DNA of 11,027 nucleotides from Caryophanales bacterium UBA1737 (GTDB lineage: Bacteria; Bacillota_I; Bacilli_A; ML615J-28; CAG-313): positions 1 through 11,027 of the forward strand of contig DCIB01000021.1 of the NCBI GenBank assembly GCA_002315915.1, given 5' to 3'. The position numbers and the translations under genes were made by a program. Under the pieces are notes generated by a model. That model had not been told where the DNA came from, did not search any database, and saw only the letters and a list, made by a program, of their open reading frames with translations. Shown here in pieces: positions 6,209 to 11,027 of the stretch; the stretch's first letter is position 1, and every line of letters begins with the position of its first letter.

Positions 6209-6952
6209 ATGAATAATAAAGAGAAATTATTTAATAAACTAATTACATGTGAAAAATGTGGAAGAAATTATTTGTATAAAACAGGATATAAACAACCTTT
6301 TTATGTATGTGCAGGTGTTCCACGCAGTTTATGTAAAACTCCACGCCTTAGAGAAGACGTATTAATTAAAATGGCAAATGAATTAGGTGGCATAAATAAT
6401 ATTACTAGTATTTCAGCATTAGATTTAGATTTAACATTTACTTTAAAGGATGGTTCTGTAATAAAGAAAACATATGTCGAACCATCTAGAAAAGAAAGCT
6501 GGACTCAAGAGATGAAAGCACAAGCGTCTCAAATTGTAACTGATTATCATCAAGAAATTAGATCATCTTCAAAAGAAAAAGATGCTGATGAATATAAAAA
6601 TTATATTCAATCTATGAATAATAAACAATGTTTAGCATTTATTAGAACGATTATATGTGGCCAATTTGGCTTTGAAACATTTTTTAATAATGATGTTTAT
6701 GGAAGTATTAAAGACAAATTAATGCAATTATATGATGATTTGTTAAAAGATACATCTTTGGCAAATGGGGAAGGTTGCCATAGCTCAGTAATTGATTTAA
6801 TTGGTGAATTATGTTGGGAAAATACAAAAGATAATTATTTTTTAAATCAATTAGCTAATCACGCATGTGATGATTGGCAAATGGGGAAAATGATTGATCT
6901 AATAGAATATGGTATAAGAGTAGAAAATAAAAAAGAAGAATATAATAAGTAA
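6209..6952 (+). CDS. Serine-recombinase zinc-ribbon/C-terminal protein lacking catalytic domain (copy 2)
   Basis: This 247-residue paralogue of the preceding gene lies 21 nt behind it and is probably in the same operon. A GAAAGG at 6187-6192 is about 16 nt from ATG 6209. It has C14-x2-C17, C34 and C42 as the zinc ligands, then LREDVLIKMANELGG, LDLDLTFTLKDGS and PSRKESWTQEMK, matching large serine recombinase C-terminal parts even better than copy 1. The unknown helical domain (NNKQCLAFIRTIICGQF, IGELCWENTKDNYFLNQLAN) is conserved between both copies, including the Cys-Trp pair in GELCW. Conservation of domain order and length in both copies argues that they are selected as stand-alone proteins and are not recombinase debris. 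No catalytic domain is present. Confidence 0.75.
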   Translation: MNNKEKLFNKLITCEKCGRNYLYKTGYKQPFYVCAGVPRSLCKTPRLREDVLIKMANELGGINNITSISALDLDLTFTLKDGSVIKKTYVEPSRKESWTQEMKAQASQIVTDYHQEIRSSSKEKDADEYKNYIQSMNNKQCLAFIRTIICGQFGFETFFNNDVYGSIKDKLMQLYDDLLKDTSLANGEGCHSSVIDLIGELCWENTKDNYFLNQLANHACDDWQMGKMIDLIEYGIRVENKKEEYNK

Positions 6953-6987
6953 ATAATATGTTTATTAAAAAATATTAGATTATAATT

Positions 6988-7018
6988 TAAACAACAGTAA
7001 GATTTATACTATTGTTTA
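6988..7018 (+). terminator. Weak hairpin after the recombinase-like pair
   Basis: TAAACAACAGTA (6988-6999) pairs with TACTATTGTTTA (7007-7018) over twelve positions with one mismatch and a 7-nt loop. There is no clean U-tract, so it is only a possible terminator. Between here and the promoter at 7161 there is one coding-like scrap (frame ending at 7099-7101, DNIYKFIAQAKKLGFEINKI) without a start codon. Confidence 0.3.
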
Positions 7019-7160
7019 TAATATAAGAATGGGGTGTTGATAATATTTATAAGTTTATTGCTCAGGCAAAGAAACTAGGATTTGAAATTAATAAAATTTA
7101 AAGATTTAAAAAATGTTTAATTATTAGATGAATTATTATTTTCTTTTATTTATATAATTT

Positions 7161-7190
7161 TTGTGAAAAAAATATATATCACGATATAAT
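7161..7190 (+). promoter_or_regulatory. Sigma-70 type promoter of the gene at 7220
   Basis: The -35 TTGTGA (7161-7166) and -10 TATAAT (7185-7190) are separated by 18 nt. The -10 is a perfect match and the -35 matches four of six. Transcription would start near 7197, about 12 nt before GGAGG 7209-7213. Confidence 0.65.
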
Positions 7191-7219
7191 TTATTATAAT
7201 AAGTTATTGGAGGAAAGAA

Positions 7220-7816
7220 ACGAAATTAGTTGATTTTGCAGATTATTTAAATGTAGATGTAAACAAACTTAGTGAAAAGATTGATTCTAAATATGAAAAA
7301 GAATTTGGACCAGATGATGAAGTTGACGATAAAATAATTATTGATGTTTGCAAAATTCTTGGAGTAGATAAACCAAAGAAAGAAAAAGTAGAGAGAATTG
7401 TTAAGTTAATTTCTAATGTTAGTGATATTAATCAGAAACATATTAAATTAACGGATAAGATATCTGCTAGTCAATTATTGAATGATTATTCTGTTGATCG
7501 TAGAAAAACAACAGGAATAGATGAAGTGAACGGAATCGTTTATTGCTTTTCTTCAATTCCTGCAGTAGGTGAAGGCGATTATACTGACGAAGGATATATT
7601 ACAGATAAAACATTTAAGTTTTACGAAAAACCTTATAATGCCGATGGTAGTTTAAATGCATATACAAATAAATTAGTTCATGCAAATAATATACGTTTAT
7701 ATGTTTATTTTGGACCAGAAGAATATTATTATCAAGGTAATGTAAAAATTATTGGTCAAAATGATACAATAGTAGCTGGTGAAAAGACAATTGTATTTAC
7801 ATTTGAACTTATCTAG
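7220..7816 (+). CDS. Unknown protein with ACG in place of the start codon
   Basis: The frame is open from before 7220 to TAG 7814-7816. The ideal start position is ACG 7220, six nt behind a perfect GGAGG (7209-7213) and downstream of a good promoter. Read as Met, the product is 198 residues beginning with MKLVDFADYLNVDVNKLSEK. There is no ATG, GTG or TTG near that SD; the first conventional in-frame start is TTG 7478, which lacks an SD and would discard the first 86 residues. The N-terminal half is charged and helical, possibly HTH-like. The C-terminal half (VNGIVYCFSSIPAVGEGDY, LYVYFGPEEYYYQGNVKIIG) looks like a compact beta-rich domain, which I do not recognise. Either ACG works as a weak start or an ATG-to-ACG transition silenced the gene. 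Confidence 0.65.
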   Translation, partial: TKLVDFADYLNVDVNKLSEKIDSKYEKEFGPDDEVDDKIIIDVCKILGVDKPKKEKVERIVKLISNVSDINQKHIKLTDKISASQLLNDYSVDRRKTTGIDEVNGIVYCFSSIPAVGEGDYTDEGYITDKTFKFYEKPYNADGSLNAYTNKLVHANNIRLYVYFGPEEYYYQGNVKIIGQNDTIVAGEKTIVFTFELI

Positions 7817-7851
7817 TATAAATAATAAGTTAAATAATCAATATAATTAAT

Positions 7852-7900
7852 AAAAAAGTTTGGTATAAATCAACTACGATTTATATCAAACTTTTTATTT
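7852..7900. terminator. Bidirectional intrinsic terminator
   Basis: AAGTTTGGTATAAATC (7856-7871) pairs with GATTTATATCAAACTT (7878-7893): sixteen pairs with one G-U wobble and a 6-nt loop. A-run before and T-run after give a U-tract on both strands. It lies between the rightward gene ending at 7816 and the leftward gene ending at 7926, so it can serve both. Confidence 0.9.
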
Positions 7901-7925
7901 TAAACATTAGAATCTAATTATATAA

Positions 7926-8483
7926 CTAGATATCATATTCAACAAATCCTTTATCTGTATTATCATCTAGTTCATATACTAATTGATCAAAAGAATCACC
8001 AACTCTATCAAAATATACTTTTTTTAAAGTAGTACTCTCATTTAATAATATCCTTAAATAAGGTAATATTTCATTTATATTAAGATTAGTAGCGCCATGA
8101 CCAAAATCAACAAACATATTCTTTGTTTTATAAACATTATCATTTAAATTTAGAATATCTTTAAAATGATTTTCAATATTATCTAATTCAAGATAATATT
8201 GACTAGCTTCAATTTTAGATAATGGATAAAATGTTAATTTAGCAGCTGGGTATACATTTTGAACTTTTTGTTCTGTTAATAATTTGTTAATAATTTCTTT
8301 TTCCCTATCACGTACATCTGTTATGTTTGATGTAAAAGATCCTAATGGAGAAAATCCAATAATTTGTCTATCAAATGATAGATAATGATAATTAGGATTG
8401 TAATCATCGAAAATTGCTTTTGATATAAATGAACTTTTTTCTTCATCTAATAAAACAAATTTGTTTTTAGTTAACTTAAACAT
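7926..8483 (-). CDS. Hypothetical protein, 185 residues
   Basis: The start ATG (8483-8481) has a strong AGGAGG-type SD (complement of 8491-8496) and a promoter just upstream, so it is its own transcription unit. The protein is soluble in appearance, with no signal peptide or membrane segment, and contains no cysteine. Visible segments are an N-terminal KNKFVLLDEEKSSFISKAIF, a motif-like MFVDFGHGATNLNINEILPY near residues 123-142, and an acidic end. I do not recognise the family. It ends in the shared terminator at 7852-7900. Its orientation matches the 81-residue gene upstream, but a terminator separates the two. Confidence 0.75.
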   Translation of the reverse strand: MFKLTKNKFVLLDEEKSSFISKAIFDDYNPNYHYLSFDRQIIGFSPLGSFTSNITDVRDREKEIINKLLTEQKVQNVYPAAKLTFYPLSKIEASQYYLELDNIENHFKDILNLNDNVYKTKNMFVDFGHGATNLNINEILPYLRILLNESTTLKKVYFDRVGDSFDQLVYELDDNTDKGFVEYDI

Positions 8484-8513
8484 TTGTTTCCTCCTTGAAT
8501 ATTTTAGTAATAA

Positions 8514-8542
8514 ATTATATCATCATATTCATTTTTTGCAAA
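8514..8542 (-). promoter_or_regulatory. Promoter of the 185-residue gene
   Basis: On the minus strand, -35 TTTGCA (8542-8537) and -10 TATAAT (8519-8514) are separated by 17 nt. The -10 is perfect, the -35 matches four of six. It overlaps the U-tract of the terminator of the gene upstream. Confidence 0.6.
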
Positions 8543-8579
8543 AAAAAGATTATTCTATTTAATAATAAATAGAATAATC
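8540..8579 (-). terminator. Intrinsic terminator inside the end of the 81-residue gene (copy 1)
   Basis: A 14-bp perfect stem (8548-8561 with 8566-8579) and 4-nt loop is followed, in the minus direction, by a run of T's (complement of A's 8540-8547). The last codons (DYSIYY) and the stop codon at 8559-8561 lie within the stem, so coding and termination share sequence. Confidence 0.9.
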
Positions 8580-8804
8580 ATCATATTTAAAAGGCATAGC
8601 AAGAATTTCGTGTTTATAATTATGAACATCATAATATAAATCAGCATCATTTTCATCATATAAATAATCATTAAAGAAATAATTATCACATTCTTTACTA
8701 GCTAAACATTTACCATTACCAGTATAACTAACATCGATTAAATCACAATCATCAATATTTAAATCATTATTGATGCTTAAACTAAGATTTGAATTTTTTT
8801 GCAT
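8559..8804 (-). CDS. Small acidic Tyr-rich protein, copy 1
   Basis: The 81-residue protein has an AGGAGG SD (complement of 8810-8815) six nt before ATG. It is rich in Asp, Asn and Tyr and has three cysteines at 20, 33 and 39, all conserved in copy 2. There is no signal peptide or membrane helix. Sixteen residues differ from copy 2: only two in residues 1-37 but fourteen in 38-81. This is a conserved-front, variable-back pattern, although the last six residues are the same, probably because they encode the terminator. I do not recognise the family; a peptide precursor, a small regulator or a decoy are all open. Confidence 0.75.
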   Translation of the reverse strand: MQKNSNLSLSINNDLNIDDCDLIDVSYTGNGKCLASKECDNYFFNDYLYDENDADLYYDVHNYKHEILAMPFKYDDYSIYY

Positions 8805-8829
8805 AATTGCCTCCTATTAATAATTATTT

Positions 8830-8872
8830 GTATAGGTTTGAAAAATATACTATTTTTTAGGGGAACCTCTAC
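8830..8872 (-). promoter_or_regulatory. Conserved nested dyads upstream of 81-residue gene copy 1
   Basis: On the plus strand GTATAGGTT (8830-8838) and AACCTCTAC (8864-8872) form an inverted repeat with eight of nine matches. Between them AAAAATA-TAC-TATTTTT (8841-8857) is a perfect dyad with a 3-nt centre. The same arrangement is kept in copy 2. No standard -35/-10 pair stands out, so this may be an operator or a promoter for another sigma factor. Confidence 0.5.
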
Positions 8873-9023
8873 ATAATGAGATATAAGTAAAAAATGAATT
8901 AACTAATAAATGATTATAACTAAAACATACTTACGAATAATTGAAAGAAAGATAAAGATATTGAAAATATACAGATTATAATTAATATTTTATAATATGA
9001 CATCAAAATTAACATTAATTGTT

Positions 9024-9052
9024 TTGACATATAATGTAACATGTGTTACAAT
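9024..9052 (+). promoter_or_regulatory. Promoter of the HTH-DUF3990 gene
   Basis: Perfect -35 TTGACA (9024-9029), 17-nt spacer and -10 TACAAT (9047-9052). Transcription should begin near 9059, which excludes the upstream in-frame ATG at 9041 as a start. The rest of 8876-9023 shows nothing I can name. Confidence 0.8.
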
Positions 9053-9075
9053 ATATATGTGAGGTGTGTTACAAT
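9035..9075 (+). promoter_or_regulatory. Probable autoregulatory operator
   Basis: TGTAAC-ATGT-GTTACA (9035-9050) is a dyad with 6-bp arms placed between -35 and -10 and overlapping the -10. The half-site with context, GTGTTACAAT, recurs at 9066-9075 next to the start codon, 23 bp (about two helix turns) further on. The gene downstream encodes an N-terminal HTH, so self-repression is likely. Confidence 0.6.
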
Positions 9076-9931
9076 GTATTTTAATTATTTAAAAGATATA
9101 AATTATTTTAAATCTGCTTTAGACATTAACGATAATGAATTACAGGATATTATTGATATATCTCGAATGACACTTAATAGATGGCAAAATAATAAAGTAA
9201 TTCCAAGTTATGATAGTTTAGAAAAAGTTTATAACAATTTTTATGATAATGGTGTTAATTTAAATAGAATAAAGGAAGAACTATATAAATCATTAGAAAA
9301 AAAAGATCATGTAATTTTGTTTCATGGTGCTAAAGAAGAATTGATTGGAGAACCAACAATTGAATATAGCGAAACAAAGAAAGATTTTGGTAAGGGTTTT
9401 TATTTAGGAGAAAGCTTTAACCAATCTGCTAGTTTTGTTTTAGGATATCCACATTCATCAATCTATATATTTGATTTTGACAAGACTAATATTAAAATCA
9501 AAGAATTTAATGTTTCGGAAGAGTGGATGATTTTGATTGCGTATTTTAGAGGGAGATTATACGAATATGAACAATCAAAGATTGTTAAAAAGATTGTTGA
9601 TGATTTAAAAAATTATGATGTTATAATTGCACCAATTGCGGATAACACAATGTATACAACTCTAGATGATTTTATATCAGGTAAAATAACAAATTCACAA
9701 TGCTTGAATGCATTAAGTGCTAATCGATTAGGGTTGCAATATGTATTTTTGAATGACAACGTAATTAAAAATAATTTGAAAATGCTCGAGAGATGTTTTT
9801 ATTGTCAAAATGAAAGAAAAGAATATCAAATATATAGAATGAAAGAAAACGATATTGGTAAGAATAAAGTAAAAATAGCTTTAAGAGAATATGCAGGAAA
9901 AGGTAAATATATAGAGGAGCTTTTACAATGA
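9074..9931 (+). CDS. HTH-DUF3990 protein, ADP-ribosyltransferase-like toxin
   Basis: ATG 9074 is chosen because AGGTG (9062-9066) lies 7 nt before it and transcription starts after 9052. The 285-residue protein has an XRE-like helix-turn-helix at about residues 12-52 (ELQDIIDISRMTLNRWQNNK), then a DUF3990 domain at about 79-245: ILFHGAKEEL (81-90), KDFGKGFYLGE (103-113), YDVIIAPIADNTMY (181-194) and LQYVFLN (221-227). DUF3990 resembles ADP-ribosyltransferases, with the HG and GFY segments forming the NAD pocket, and usually lies beside small partner genes in toxin-antitoxin-like pairs. The downstream gene overlaps by ATGA. A palindrome over the promoter suggests self-repression through the fused HTH. 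The target of modification is unknown. Confidence 0.8.
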   Translation: MYFNYLKDINYFKSALDINDNELQDIIDISRMTLNRWQNNKVIPSYDSLEKVYNNFYDNGVNLNRIKEELYKSLEKKDHVILFHGAKEELIGEPTIEYSETKKDFGKGFYLGESFNQSASFVLGYPHSSIYIFDFDKTNIKIKEFNVSEEWMILIAYFRGRLYEYEQSKIVKKIVDDLKNYDVIIAPIADNTMYTTLDDFISGKITNSQCLNALSANRLGLQYVFLNDNVIKNNLKMLERCFYCQNERKEYQIYRMKENDIGKNKVKIALREYAGKGKYIEELLQ

Positions 9932-10392
9932 AAGAATTAAACGATGCAGAACTATTTCAATGTAAGTTTGTTTCAGATTTATTTGAATATTCAACAAAAA
10001 CAAAAGAGTTTTCATCTAAGAATTTTATTAAAGCTTATATTTATTCTTCAGTTTCAAAAATAGTAGCATCTAAATCTTTTTTTATTGAATCTTTAGATAT
10101 TGTTGCAGCCTATGAACAAATTAAAAAAGAGAAAAAAATGGTTAAAGGAGGAACTGTTTATCCATCTTATGTTATGGCATGGATTGGTTATATAATAAAA
10201 TATTTTCAATCTTCAACAGGAATTCCTCAAACAGTAATATATAAAAAAATTAAGCCTGAAGAATTATATAGTTTATATGAAGCATACCATTCATTAGATA
10301 ATGAGCTTGTAGTAAAAAGAATAGCAGAAGCTAAAAATATAAATATTGAATTAAACAACATAGAAATAATGAGACAACTAAGTGATATATAG
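9928..10392 (+). CDS. DUF3791-like partner, probable antitoxin
   Basis: The 154-residue protein begins in the ATGA overlap with the toxin-like gene and has its own SD, GAGGAG 9914-9919. Residues about 78-135 (YPSYVMAWIGYIIKYFQ, IYKKIKPEELYSLYEAYHSL) match what I remember of DUF3791, a small domain with EWIGYIYRYW and YHTLD-type motifs that accompanies DUF3990. The first 70 residues are an extra helical part that may bind the toxin; the usual family is shorter, about 70-80 residues. No signal peptide or membrane helix. Toxin-first order with overlap implies fixed stoichiometry. The antitoxin role is inferred from pairing. Confidence 0.7.
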   Translation: MKELNDAELFQCKFVSDLFEYSTKTKEFSSKNFIKAYIYSSVSKIVASKSFFIESLDIVAAYEQIKKEKKMVKGGTVYPSYVMAWIGYIIKYFQSSTGIPQTVIYKKIKPEELYSLYEAYHSLDNELVVKRIAEAKNINIELNNIEIMRQLSDI

Positions 10393-10463
10393 TGAGATAT
10401 TTATAAAGTTATATGATAGAATGAATAGTTTTAGTAAAGTGATAAAAAATAGTAAAATTAGAT

Positions 10464-10506
10464 AAAAAAAATCTATACATGATTATGATTCATGTATAGA
10501 TTTTTT
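10464..10506. terminator. Intrinsic terminator of the toxin-antitoxin-like operon
   Basis: ATCTATACATGA (10471-10482) pairs perfectly with TCATGTATAGAT (10490-10501), with a 7-nt loop, an A-run before and a T-run after. The flanking A and T runs extend the stem and make it usable in both directions. It is about 70 nt after the stop at 10392; that gap shows no gene. Confidence 0.9.
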
Positions 10507-10549
10507 AATTAATTTAAGAATTGTAGCGATATCATTTAATTAATATTTG

Positions 10550-10582
10550 AAAAAAATATTCTATTTAATAATAAATAGAATA
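10550..10582 (-). terminator. Intrinsic terminator inside the end of the 81-residue gene (copy 2)
   Basis: An 11-bp stem (10557-10567 with 10572-10582), 4-nt loop, and a U-tract from the complement of A's 10550-10556. As in copy 1 the stop codon is inside the stem. Confidence 0.85.
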
Positions 10583-10810
10583 ATCTGCATATTTAAGAGG
10601 ACTATCAAGTATATCAAATTCATAATTATGAATATCATTATATAAATCAGCATCATTTTCATCATATAAATAATCATTATAGAAATTATCATTACATTTT
10701 TTACTAGCTAAACATTTACCATTACCAGTATAACTAACATCGATTAAATCACAATCATCAATATTTAAATTACTATTGATGCTTAAACTAAGATTTGAAT
10801 TTTTTTGCAT
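10565..10810 (-). CDS. Small acidic Tyr-rich protein, copy 2
   Basis: This 81-residue paralogue of the gene at 8559-8804 is identical at 65 positions, with the same SD and upstream region. Cys20, Cys33 and Cys39 and the segments SYTGNGKCLASK, NDYLYDENDADLY and DYSIYY are kept. Substitutions gather between 38 and 75 (for example KHEILAMPFKYD against EFDILDSPLKYA). Both copies are full length with intact signals, which argues that both are used. Function is unknown. Confidence 0.75.
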   Translation of the reverse strand: MQKNSNLSLSINSNLNIDDCDLIDVSYTGNGKCLASKKCNDNFYNDYLYDENDADLYNDIHNYEFDILDSPLKYADYSIYY

Positions 10811-10835
10811 AATTGCCTCCTATTAATAATTATTT

Positions 10836-10878
10836 GTATAGGTTTAAAAAATATACTATTTTTTAGGGGAACCTCTAC
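10836..10878 (-). promoter_or_regulatory. Conserved nested dyads upstream of 81-residue gene copy 2
   Basis: GTATAGGTT (10836-10844) and AACCTCTAC (10870-10878) with the inner dyad AAAAATA-TAC-TATTTTT (10847-10863), the same as in copy 1 at nearly the same distance from the start codon. Confidence 0.5.
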
Positions 10879-10907
10879 ATATAGGAATAATGTAAAAATA
10901 AAATAAT

Positions 10908-10934
10908 AGAATTGTTGAAATTAATTTCAATTCT
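10908..10934. other. Dyad just upstream of the right-edge promoter
   Basis: AGAATTG (10908-10914) and CAATTCT (10928-10934) form an inverted repeat enclosing the palindrome GAAATTAATTTC. It ends 3 nt before the -35, so it may be an operator or a weak hairpin. Confidence 0.35.
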
Positions 10935-10937
10935 TAT

Positions 10938-10966
10938 TTGACAAAACCTCTCTTTACATATATAAT
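10938..10966 (+). promoter_or_regulatory. Perfect consensus sigma-70 promoter at the right edge
   Basis: TTGACA (10938-10943), 17-nt spacer, TATAAT (10961-10966). The start of transcription would be near 10973. The 55 nt left in the window contain no start codon with an SD apart from an AAAGGGG at about 11002, so the gene or RNA it drives lies mostly beyond the window. Confidence 0.8.
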
Positions 10967-11027
10967 TCATAAAAGGGAAGATAATCATTTTGATTTTCTG
11001 TAAAGGGGCGAAGTACAATAATTTTAA

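Larger units (their letters stand above)
8548..8875 (-). repeat. Duplicated cassette, copy 1
   Basis: The 81-residue gene with its terminator and about 70 bp of upstream DNA is repeated, in the same orientation, at 10557-10881. The offset at the start codon is 2006 bp. The upstream part is nearly identical over about 70 bp, and similarity stops just after ACCTCTACATA. Confidence 0.85.
10557..10881 (-). repeat. Duplicated cassette, copy 2
   Basis: Direct repeat of 8548-8875 comprising terminator, 81-residue gene, SD and upstream dyads. Together the copies bracket the toxin-antitoxin-like pair. Confidence 0.85.

Noticed and set aside
5450..6952. Complete site-specific recombinases or an integrase of a mobile element
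   Set aside because: Only the zinc ribbon and C-terminal part are present; no catalytic resolvase domain and no attachment-site pair were seen.
9041..9073. Upstream ATG extending the HTH-DUF3990 protein by 11 residues
   Set aside because: It lies before the -10 box of the perfect -35/-10 pair and has no SD; ATG 9074 has AGGTG at 7 nt.

Overview
The window is strongly AT-rich bacterial DNA with good Shine-Dalgarno sites (GGAGG, AGGAGG), sigma-70 type promoters and U-tailed hairpin terminators. Every tryptophan checked is TGG and TGA occurs as a stop, so the standard bacterial code fits and a Mycoplasma-type code does not. The protein families (Sel1, DUF4116, DUF6273, DUF3990, the NSSSSSF motif) suggest a low-GC Bacillota or related gut/host-associated bacterium; Fusobacteria or Brachyspira cannot be excluded from this sequence alone. 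No housekeeping gene is present. It reads as an accessory island with decayed genes, duplications and selfish or defence-like modules.

Left part (1-2800): a Sel1/DUF4116 repeat protein, cut by the window edge and frameshifted by an exact 8-bp tandem duplication, with near-identical 75-bp repeats at its 3' end. It is followed by a charged-helix plus DUF6273 protein whose last 45 residues carry a WWLRSP signature inside a GC-richer patch, reminiscent of diversified C-type-lectin-like tails.

Centre (2800-5450): a radical SAM/SPASM protein with an unusually spaced cysteine cluster sits 2 nt upstream of a protein that begins with the motif FVTNSSSSSF. This looks like a maturase-substrate pair. 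Behind it lies a multiply broken pseudogene. Next (5450-6952) come two tandem paralogues that keep the zinc ribbon and C-terminal part of a large serine recombinase but lack the catalytic domain. A further gene at 7220-7816 has a good promoter and SD but an ACG codon where the start codon should be.

Right part (7850-11027): a bidirectional terminator separates these from two leftward genes, an unknown 185-residue protein and an 81-residue acidic, tyrosine-rich protein. A second copy of the 81-residue gene lies exactly 2006 bp further on. Between the two copies is a rightward toxin-antitoxin-like pair: an HTH-DUF3990 (ADP-ribosyltransferase-like) protein and a 154-residue partner with a DUF3791-like segment. 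They overlap by ATGA, and a palindrome covers the promoter. The window ends just after a perfect consensus promoter whose gene lies outside.
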